6,809 nucleotides of DNA from Candidatus Cloacimonadota bacterium (GTDB lineage: Bacteria > Hydrothermota > E44-bin80): assembly GCA_004375785.1 (NCBI GenBank), contig SOKM01000175.1:1-6809 (forward strand). Reading direction: 5' to 3'. Shown here piece by piece: positions 1 to 4,719 of this stretch. The number at the start of each line of letters is the position of its first letter. Within the stretch, counting starts at the first letter, position 1. A model generated the notes under the pieces. The model saw only the letters and a list, made by a program, of their open reading frames with translations, searched no databases and had not been told where the DNA came from. A program made the position numbers and the translations under genes.

Positions 1-1181
1 GGAAGTTCAAACTGAAATTCTGTTTTAGCTGATTCGGTTTGCAATTTCATGCTCAACAGTTTTCGACCTGTAATGTCCCAGAGGGTCAAAAGAATTTCGT
101 TTCCTAACATACTCCCAGGTGAATCACAGGTAACGAGAAATTGAGAACCGCAGGTTGCAAGTGAAGGGTGTTTTGCTGAAAACTTTACACTTCCTTTCTC
201 TTTTGCTTCCATAATGCCCGGGGTCCAATCATATCTGTATACACCTGAGCGAGTGGCGGCGTAAAGAAAGTTGGTGTCGGACCTGCTCATTGCAAGGTCG
301 TTGACATTATAATCACCAAGGTTCTCATTTATCTCTACCCAGTTACTTCCTCCATTTGCAGTCATTATAACCCCATATCCTGAATCAGCTGCAAAGACAA
401 CCTGACTATTTAACGGATTTGCCAAAACAGAGGTGATGTATATCCAATACCATGAAACAATCCAGTTTACTCCGTAATCTGTTGATTTATAGACGCCATC
501 TGACCAGCTCCCATCTTCGAGTGCTGCATAAGCAGGTTGACCAACTTCACTTCCGCTCATTGAAACACAGGGCAGGTTTTCAGAGTTTGATTTAGTCCAG
601 AAACCTGTGAAATGAAAAATACCTGTGGAGGTTCCAGCAAGCGGCAAACAGGTTGAATCAAGAGGATCGACATAGAATAGGGACAGGACATTTCTATCTG
701 TTAGACTGTCAGAATATGGAAACCAAGTTTGACCCTCATCTGTGCTTCTCCATACACCTCCTGATGAATCAAGCCCTGCAAGCATATGTCCTGGTGGCCG
801 ATTTGGAATGGCAAGAGATGTTGCCATGTATAAATATTTGAGTATGTCGAAACTCTCTCCAGCATTTACAGAACGCCAGATGCCGTCCGAGTAAGACCCA
901 TTTCCCCAGATAGCAAAAACAGTGTCGGGATAGAGCGGATGGAAAAGAATCTCTCTTGCAGGTATTCCTGCAACTATTTGCCAGGTTGAACCACCGTTGG
1001 TCGTGCGATAGATATTGGTATTGTCTGAAGCAAGAATGGTATCAGGATGAAGAGGGTGAACATCAATTGACTGGACATTTATTCCATCCAGTCCTACAAG
1101 TGTCCAGCTTCCTGCTGAAAGTGTAAAAGGAAAAAAGAAGAGGATAAGAATAAGAAAAGAACTATTACATTTGCGGTGCAT
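1..1181 (-). CDS. Secreted Asp-box (BNR/sortilin-like) repeat protein with C-terminal sorting-type domain, 3' end outside window
   Basis: The frame is open from ATG at 1181 to the window edge: 393 full codons, no stop. AGGAGG (1186-1191) lies 4 nt before the ATG and fixes the start. Residues 1-23 look like a Sec signal peptide: basic start, hydrophobic FLILILFFFPF, likely cleavage near SA|GS. Five Asp-box-like motifs follow at about 57-67 (IYRTTNGGSTW), 101-111 (IWRSVNAGESF), 143-153 (VWRSTDEGQTW), 230-240 (VYKSTDYGVNW) and 272-281 (IMTANGGSNW). This is the pattern of extracellular beta-propellers annotated as BNR, sortilin/Vps10-like or YCF48-like. From about residue 330 the sequence changes to a beta-rich stretch with LWDITGRKLLSM (367-378), typical of FlgD-like or type IX C-terminal sorting domains. 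It is therefore likely exported to the surface or medium; its ligand is unknown. It follows ccmD on the same strand but is separated from it by a MITE-like element. No link to cytochrome assembly is visible. The gene is certain, the fold likely, the function unknown. Confidence 0.88.
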   Translation of the reverse strand, partial: MHRKCNSSFLILILFFFPFTLSAGSWTLVGLDGINVQSIDVHPLHPDTILASDNTNIYRTTNGGSTWQIVAGIPAREILFHPLYPDTVFAIWGNGSYSDGIWRSVNAGESFDILKYLYMATSLAIPNRPPGHMLAGLDSSGGVWRSTDEGQTWFPYSDSLTDRNVLSLFYVDPLDSTCLPLAGTSTGIFHFTGFWTKSNSENLPCVSMSGSEVGQPAYAALEDGSWSDGVYKSTDYGVNWIVSWYWIYITSVLANPLNSQVVFAADSGYGVIMTANGGSNWVEINENLGDYNVNDLAMSRSDTNFLYAATRSGVYRYDWTPGIMEAKEKGSVKFSAKHPSLATCGSQFLVTCDSPGSMLGNEILLTLWDITGRKLLSMKLQTESAKTEFQFEL

Positions 1182-1185
1182 AAAA

Positions 1186-1191
1186 CCTCCT
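1186..1191 (-). promoter_or_regulatory. Strong Shine-Dalgarno of the Asp-box gene
   Basis: AGGAGG within AAAGGAGG, 4 nt before the ATG at 1181. It is a near-perfect match to the anti-SD and supports this start for the partial gene. Confidence 0.85.
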
Positions 1192-1225
1192 TTGTTAAAA
1201 TTTTTCTCTGTCAAGTCTTTTTTTC

Positions 1226-1503
1226 GACTCTTTCCCACATTTGATGCAAATTTATTTGTTCTTTGAATTATAACCTGATAATATTTTTGCAAGATAAATT
1301 GAACACGGCTATGTTTTTATGACATCCTAAAATGTCTTATTGTGTTCAGACTATGTATTAACGAATGTCTTGGGGTAAATAAAAACAGTTCAAAAGGATT
1401 TAAGAGTTCCATACCAAGATTAGATCATCCTAAATCTTCAGGTTTCTCACTACTTTAAAGAACAAATTTAAACATTTGTTTGCATCAAATGTGGGAAAGA
1501 GTC
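1226..1503. mobile_element. MITE-like non-autonomous element, 278 bp, perfect 25-bp terminal inverted repeats
   Basis: The left terminus 1226-1250 (starts GACTCTTTCCCACATTTG) is the exact reverse complement of the right terminus 1479-1503. Immediately outside lie identical 8-bp sequences, TTTTTTTC at 1218-1225 and at 1504-1511, the expected look of a target-site duplication. A subterminal pair (1251-1264 and 1457-1470, 12 of 14 matching) extends the inverted repeat, with 8 extra bases (1471-1478) in the right arm. The interior has no credible ORF. It holds a nested imperfect hairpin: TGAACAC 1300-1306 with GTGTTCA 1342-1348, and GACAT 1321-1325 with ATGTC 1332-1336. Length, lack of coding capacity and termini fit a miniature inverted-repeat transposable element. 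An 8-bp AT-rich duplication and ends with a CTCTTTCC-type start are reminiscent of the ISL3 family, but that is an inference from memory. It accounts for almost all of the 303-nt non-coding stretch 1182-1484 and runs into the 3' end of ccmD. Confidence 0.75.
1267..1292 (-). promoter_or_regulatory. Possible outward promoter in the MITE-like element
   Basis: On the minus strand a perfect TATAAT (1267-1272) is preceded by TTGCAA (1287-1292) with a short 14-nt spacer. A weaker TCTTGC (1289-1294) would give 16 nt. It points toward the Asp-box gene about 86 nt downstream and could have replaced read-through from the ccm operon after the insertion. The spacing is poor and the region is AT-rich, so this may be chance. 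Confidence 0.25.
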
Positions 1504-1631
1504 TTTTTTTCTACATTGTCTCTTAGAGATGATAAATCATTTTTGATGCGTTTGAGTGATGCGGAAAGAAATAAGACATAGATAATCGTACCGAGCCAGA
1601 TTATTGAATATGCAATTGTAAGATAGAGCAT
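1485..1631 (-). CDS. ccmD: CcmD family small membrane protein
   Basis: A 48-residue protein beginning MLYLTIAYSIIWLGTIIY. It has one transmembrane helix (about residues 2-26) followed by a charged, probably cytoplasmic helix (KRIKNDLSSLRDNVEKK). The AY-x-(I/V)-x-WLG-x-x-x-Y pattern, single TM and basic tail are those of short CcmD-type proteins in non-proteobacterial ccm operons. CcmD is needed with CcmABC for release of holo-CcmE at the inner membrane. The start is set by GGAGG (1635-1639) 3 nt before the ATG. It lies 136 nt after ccmC, from which it is separated by a palindromic repeat. The last codons (KTLSHI and the TGA) are read from the terminus of the inverted-repeat element. Without the element and one repeat copy the frame would end ...NVEKKT and stop, so the native protein was probably 44 residues. 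The identity is by position, topology and motif, since the protein is too short for more. Confidence 0.85.
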   Translation of the reverse strand: MLYLTIAYSIIWLGTIIYVLFLSASLKRIKNDLSSLRDNVEKKTLSHI

Positions 1632-1634
1632 TAT

Positions 1635-1639
1635 TCCTC
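1635..1639 (-). promoter_or_regulatory. Ribosome binding site of ccmD
   Basis: GGAGG followed by AATA-ATG type spacing, within AAAAGGAGGAAT. It marks the start of a very short gene that length-based ORF calling would miss. Confidence 0.8.
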
Positions 1640-1680
1640 CTTTTCAAAGAAAAAATTTGTAAACTTAGAGAAAACATAAC

Positions 1681-1747
1681 AACAGACGAGGCTTCCAGCC
1701 TCGTTGTGAGGCAAGATGCCTCACCTGTTAGATAAAGCCTGCGGCTT
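1681..1747. repeat. Compact multi-hairpin palindromic intergenic repeat
   Basis: Two 7-bp perfect hairpins stand side by side: ACGAGGC/GCCTCGT (1686-1692 and 1698-1704, loop TTCCA) and GTGAGGC/GCCTCAC (1706-1712 and 1718-1724, loop AAGAT). They are enclosed by an outer stem AACAG (1681-1685) with CTGTT (1725-1729), giving a predicted three-way junction. A third hairpin AAGCC/GGCTT (1735-1739 and 1743-1747, loop TGC) follows. The hairpins share a GAGGC core but have different loops, as in REP/BIME-type dispersed repeats. It is much more GC-rich than its surroundings. It lies between ccmC and ccmD and would be transcribed, so it could stabilise or attenuate the mRNA. No clear U-run follows on the minus strand, so it is not a standard terminator. 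Confidence 0.75.
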
Positions 1748-1767
1748 CCAACTTCTTTTTCGCTTTT

Positions 1768-2430
1768 CTATTCTCTTAATTTCTCCTTCAGGGATGTAAT
1801 TTCATCTTTTGTTTTCGCTATTTCATACTTTGTTATGAGTAGATAGAAATAGAGAAGGGTGAAGGTGAAGACAGAGAGAAGAAGTGTAAAAAGCATAATG
1901 GGTGTAAGACCTGTTCGTTCAACAATAACCAGATCGCAGTGGACGGTTCTCCACCACCTGACAGACATAAAAACAATGGGAATGTCCACAAAACCGATGA
2001 CACCAAGGACTGCAGAGAAAACAGCACCCCTTTCGCTCCCCTCTGTTTCATATCTTACTATTAGATAGGCAACATACATAAACCAGAGGACAAGGGTTGA
2101 GGTTAGTCTTGCATCCCATGTCCACCATATACCCCAGGCAGGTTTTGCCCATAGAGAACCTGTAATAAGGCAGAGGGTTGTGAAAAGTACACCTATACCT
2201 GCTGATGAATATGCGATTCTGTCCCATCTTCTTGATTTCTTTGCAAGGTATCCAATGCTGCCGATGAATACTACAAAAAAAGCGAGGAAACCTACCCAGG
2301 CAGTTGCAACATGAAAGTAGAAAATTTTCTGAACCACCCCCATAGTCTCTTCAATGGGTGCCACGAGAAAGACCATAGTAATTGAGACCAACATACTTAA
2401 AAGAAGTAAGATACCCAACAAGATTTTCAT
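1768..2430 (-). CDS. ccmC: CcmC haem-handling membrane protein
   Basis: A 220-residue protein with six hydrophobic segments. It belongs to the haem-handling family defined by the tryptophan-rich WWD motif, here WGIWWTWDARLTS (100-112), which lies in a periplasmic loop and binds haem. The two axial histidines are H40 (FYFHVATAW) and H164 (WWRTVHCDL). Their 124-residue spacing equals that of H60 and H184 in E. coli CcmC. CcmC presents haem to CcmE and forms a complex with CcmABD. The start is supported by GGAGG (2435-2439) 4 nt before the ATG. The position after H164 is Cys where family members usually have Gln, a minor oddity. The C-terminus ends in a short charged helix (KYEIAKTKDEITSLKEKLRE) that could form a coiled coil with the CcmD tail. 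It sits 73 nt after ccmB, and that gap holds a repeat fragment. Confidence 0.96.
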   Translation of the reverse strand: MKILLGILLLLSMLVSITMVFLVAPIEETMGVVQKIFYFHVATAWVGFLAFFVVFIGSIGYLAKKSRRWDRIAYSSAGIGVLFTTLCLITGSLWAKPAWGIWWTWDARLTSTLVLWFMYVAYLIVRYETEGSERGAVFSAVLGVIGFVDIPIVFMSVRWWRTVHCDLVIVERTGLTPIMLFTLLLSVFTFTLLYFYLLITKYEIAKTKDEITSLKEKLRE

Positions 2431-2434
2431 ATAT

Positions 2435-2439
2435 CCTCC
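2435..2439 (-). promoter_or_regulatory. Ribosome binding site of ccmC
   Basis: GGAGG with a 4-nt spacer (ATAT) to the ATG at 2430. ccmC has its own strong site, unlike ccmB, which probably depends on coupling. Confidence 0.75.
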
Positions 2440-2462
2440 AACATATTTGAAAAACTAAGATT

Positions 2463-2491
2463 CTATGCGTTCTTTGTGTCTTCGTGGCTAA
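2463..2491. repeat. Fragment of a widespread intergenic repeat (CACGAAGACACAAAGA type)
   Basis: On the minus strand the gap between ccmB and ccmC reads TTTAGCCACGAAGACACAAA then GAACGCATAG. From memory this resembles the 'AGCCACGAAGACACGAAG' phrase that recurs between genes in many environmental bacterial genomes. It has an imperfect short-period structure (ACGAAGAC, ACAAAGAA). It occupies much of the 73-nt ccmB-ccmC gap. Only one copy is seen in this window, so repetitiveness is known only by resemblance. Confidence 0.45.
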
Positions 2492-2503
2492 ATTTACATT
2501 ATT

Positions 2504-3187
2504 TTATAGTTCCTCCAGAACAAATTCATAGATTAAAAAGGATACAACTATGAAAAGCACGTCAAATACTGCAAGCATAGCAAGCCAGTTCCCCGCCTCC
2601 TCAAGCAAAGACCCTCCAAGTAAAATAATTCCTGTGCACCTTACAGAACCAATAAGTACAGGTGTAATGATAGGAAAGAGGATAAGAGGAAGTAGAATGT
2701 CCCTCTTTTTTGTGCTTGTTGAAATAGCACTTAATATGGTACCAACAGATGAAAGCCCTGCTGTGCCAAGCAAAAGAACAATTGTGAGAGGTGGAATTAT
2801 TTTCAGGATAGGGTAATCAAAAAATACCAAGAAAACAGGAACAGTGAAAAGTTCAATGATAAAAATGAAAATAAGATTGCTAAACATTTTTCCAATATAT
2901 AATATCCCCCTATCAACAGGTGTTAACATCACTGCTTTAATAGAGGAATTTTCTTTCTCTACGGAAAAAGAGTAGTTAAGTCCAAGAATACTTGCAAAGA
3001 AAAATGTGAGCCAGAGGATACCTCCACCCAGCTCCTTCTCTTTAGAAAGGGTTGTTCCAAGGGCAAAACTGAATATAACAACAACGAGAACTGAAAAGAG
3101 CAACATCGAGATTAATGTTCCACCCGTTCTCAGCTCGTCTAAAATATCTTTTTTTATTAAGGTATAAAGGTCATTAAAGGGTTTCAT
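2504..3187 (-). CDS. ccmB: CcmB, membrane subunit of the haem-release ABC complex
   Basis: A 227-residue polytopic protein of usual family length with about six membrane helices. A cytoplasmic N-terminal segment (MKPFNDLYTLIKKDILDELR) precedes the first helix. Characteristic CcmB blocks are FASILGLNYSFSVEKENSS (64-82) leading into LTPVDRGILYIGK (88-100), and GTAGLSSVGTILSAI (141-155) followed by LLPLILFPIITPVLIGS (165-181). CcmB pairs with the ATPase CcmA, and with CcmC and CcmD uses ATP hydrolysis to free haem-loaded CcmE. The ATG lies 14 nt inside the end of ccmA and has no recognisable Shine-Dalgarno before it, so translation is probably coupled to ccmA. No in-frame alternative start with a better site is visible nearby. 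No truncation or odd residues seen. Confidence 0.95.
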   Translation of the reverse strand: MKPFNDLYTLIKKDILDELRTGGTLISMLLFSVLVVVIFSFALGTTLSKEKELGGGILWLTFFFASILGLNYSFSVEKENSSIKAVMLTPVDRGILYIGKMFSNLIFIFIIELFTVPVFLVFFDYPILKIIPPLTIVLLLGTAGLSSVGTILSAISTSTKKRDILLPLILFPIITPVLIGSVRCTGIILLGGSLLEEAGNWLAMLAVFDVLFIVVSFLIYEFVLEEL

Positions 3188-3887
3188 TTTGAATTAATCG
3201 TTTATAGGTTTCACTCAATTCATCAGCTGTAATGTTTTTCTTTTCAGATTCAAAGAGAATCCTACCACGCGAGAGTATCCCCAACCTTGTTGCTATATTA
3301 TATCCCCTCAGAAGGTTATGCGTTGTTATGAAGATAAGCTTTCCTGATTTTCTGAAATTCAAGAGTTCTCTTTCTAATATTTGAGCACTCAATTCGTCAA
3401 GTCCTGTATACGGCTCATCAAACAATATGATTTCGGGATTATGGATGAGCGCTCTTATGATTGACAATCGCTGTTTCATCCCTCGTGAGAAATTCTTTAC
3501 AGGTTCATTCATCCTTGTCTCAATCTCAAAAAGGTGTGAGAATTCATCAATCCTCCTTTTAATGTCTCGTAAACCGTAAAGGGCAGCATAGAATCTTAAA
3601 TTCTCAAGAGCAGAAAGGTTCTCATAGAGGAACGATGAGTGTGTTAAAAGACCAATTTTGCTTCTATAACTGGAATTTAGTTTACGAATGTCATTGTTTT
3701 CAAATTTTATACAACCACCAGTCGGTTTCAGGAGTGAAGACAATATCAGGGAAAATGTGGACTTCCCCGAACCATTGGGTCCAAAAAGGACAAATATCTC
3801 TCCTCTTTCAAGTTGAAGGTTTACATCAGAAAGAATCCTTCGAATACCGAATTTTTTTTTAATCTTCTCTGCTTTCAGTATTGACAT
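3174..3887 (-). CDS. ccmA: CcmA, ATPase subunit of the haem-release ABC complex
   Basis: A 237-residue ABC ATPase with Walker A GPNGSGKST (36-44), signature FSRGMKQR (133-140), Walker B IILFDEP (153-159) with D-loop TGLD (161-164) and switch histidine H190 in ITTH. The Q-loop position reads LLTHSSFLYENLSALENL (80-97). A His in place of the usual Gln, followed by L-x-ALENL, is typical of CcmA. It drives release of holo-CcmE through CcmB/CcmC. I chose ATG 3887 over an in-frame TTG at 3908. AAGGA lies 5 nt before the ATG, the family begins near here, and the extra seven residues would overlap the upstream gene. With this start the upstream stop codon is 1 nt away, so the two genes are almost certainly coupled. 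All catalytic motifs are intact. Confidence 0.95.
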   Translation of the reverse strand: MSILKAEKIKKKFGIRRILSDVNLQLERGEIFVLFGPNGSGKSTFSLILSSLLKPTGGCIKFENNDIRKLNSSYRSKIGLLTHSSFLYENLSALENLRFYAALYGLRDIKRRIDEFSHLFEIETRMNEPVKNFSRGMKQRLSIIRALIHNPEIILFDEPYTGLDELSAQILERELLNFRKSGKLIFITTHNLLRGYNIATRLGILSRGRILFESEKKNITADELSETYKRLIQNETL

Positions 3888-3888
3888 T

Positions 3889-4719
3889 CTAATCCTTTTC
3901 GAGCTCAAGCATTACTCTCTTCAGTTTCTCCTTGTTTTCCATCCGAAGTTCCCTGTAAACTTTCTCATCTATCTCACCCTTTTCAAATTCCTCATCCAGT
4001 CTTGCAATGAGCGAAATAAGAGCCCTTTTCTTTTCTATAAGGTTTTCAGTGGTTGTTGTAACCTTTTCTTCAGGCTTTCCTTTTCCGATTATAAAGATTG
4101 TTAATATAATAAGGATAATAAAAACCATCACTGAAACAACTATTGTTTTTTTCCTTCTTCCCTGTTTGTCCAGTCCATTGAAGGTAATTTCAATTTTTTC
4201 ACCACTTTTTAGTTTTGTTCCAGAAAGTGCATGGTATTTTCTCTCACCCATATCAAGCAGTCCTTCATCAATGAGCTGTCCACTCGTAACCTGTAATTCT
4301 AAATTTTTGAGGAGCAAGTAAAAAAACTCTGTGTCATAAATTACATCATGAGGAAAATGATAGGTGTTGCCTTTTAGAGCAACTCTGTATCTGAAGGATA
4401 TCGGAAATCTCCCCTCTTTTATCGTCCGTCTGTCAATAATTCTTTCTTTCTCTTTAACAAGAGAATCTTCATCTAAACCGTTAAGGATTTCAAGGTTGCG
4501 ATATCCAGCAGGAATAGAAAAACTGATGGGTTCATCAACCCCTTCCATTGTGTCGATATTCAAGAGCAGTGCGTCCGTCATAATAAGTTCTCTGTCACTC
4601 ATCTCAACAATAATGTGGTGGCTTTCTATGGTTATGCCGGGCTTAGCAAGGATAAAGGATGAAGGAGCAAGGATAAAGAAAAAACTCAAAATAAAAACAG
4701 AAAAGAGAGGTTGCTTCAT
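3889..4719 (-). CDS. Unrecognised ccm-associated protein: signal peptide, periplasmic domain, single TM, cytoplasmic helical tail
   Basis: A 276-residue protein I cannot assign to a named family. Residues 1-25 form a signal peptide (FILSFFFILAPSSFILA). About 26-185 is a periplasmic region with predicted alternating beta strands, including VDEPISFSIPAGYRNLEIL (61-79). One TM helix follows at about 193-211 (IVVSVMVFIILIILTIFII). The cytoplasmic tail has charged helices (224-276) containing LDEEFEKGEIDEKVYRELR (241-259), a short two-helix motif also seen at the ends of many other membrane proteins. The periplasmic part contains H124-D-V-I-Y128. This has the spacing of the CcmE haem-binding HxxxY motif and also shares its Asp, but the rest does not resemble CcmE and the topology differs. 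Its ATG overlaps the ccmF stop (ATGA), and ccmA follows at 1 nt, so it is firmly part of the ccm operon and probably assists haem delivery or complex assembly. It lacks the CcmH LRCxxC and CcmG thioredoxin motifs. Confidence 0.85.
   Translation of the reverse strand: MKQPLFSVFILSFFFILAPSSFILAKPGITIESHHIIVEMSDRELIMTDALLLNIDTMEGVDEPISFSIPAGYRNLEILNGLDEDSLVKEKERIIDRRTIKEGRFPISFRYRVALKGNTYHFPHDVIYDTEFFYLLLKNLELQVTSGQLIDEGLLDMGERKYHALSGTKLKSGEKIEITFNGLDKQGRRKKTIVVSVMVFIILIILTIFIIGKGKPEEKVTTTTENLIEKKRALISLIARLDEEFEKGEIDEKVYRELRMENKEKLKRVMLELEKD

Noticed and set aside
653..841. Plus-strand 62-codon frame.
   Set aside because: Antisense to the Asp-box gene, no RBS, no protein-like features.
1209..1214. 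Consensus TTGACA -35 box on the minus strand near the Asp-box gene.
   Set aside because: Its -10 position would fall on the Shine-Dalgarno, so transcripts would start within the gene; the hexamer also overlaps the reconstructed ccmD stop.
1681..1747. Hairpin cluster as a Rho-independent terminator after ccmC.
   Set aside because: No clean U-run follows the stems on the minus strand, and ccmD downstream needs transcription through it.
1833..2051. Minus-strand frame of 72 codons inside ccmC.
   Set aside because: It lies wholly in another frame of ccmC, which has all family motifs; no independent RBS or recognisable protein.
3888..3908. In-frame TTG at 3908 as an earlier ccmA start (adds seven residues).
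   Set aside because: ATG 3887 has AAGGA at good spacing, fits the family N-terminus and avoids overlap with the upstream gene.
3889..4719. Calling the unknown protein CcmE because of HDVIY.
   Set aside because: Length, signal peptide, C-terminal TM and overall sequence differ from CcmE; only a five-residue motif matches.
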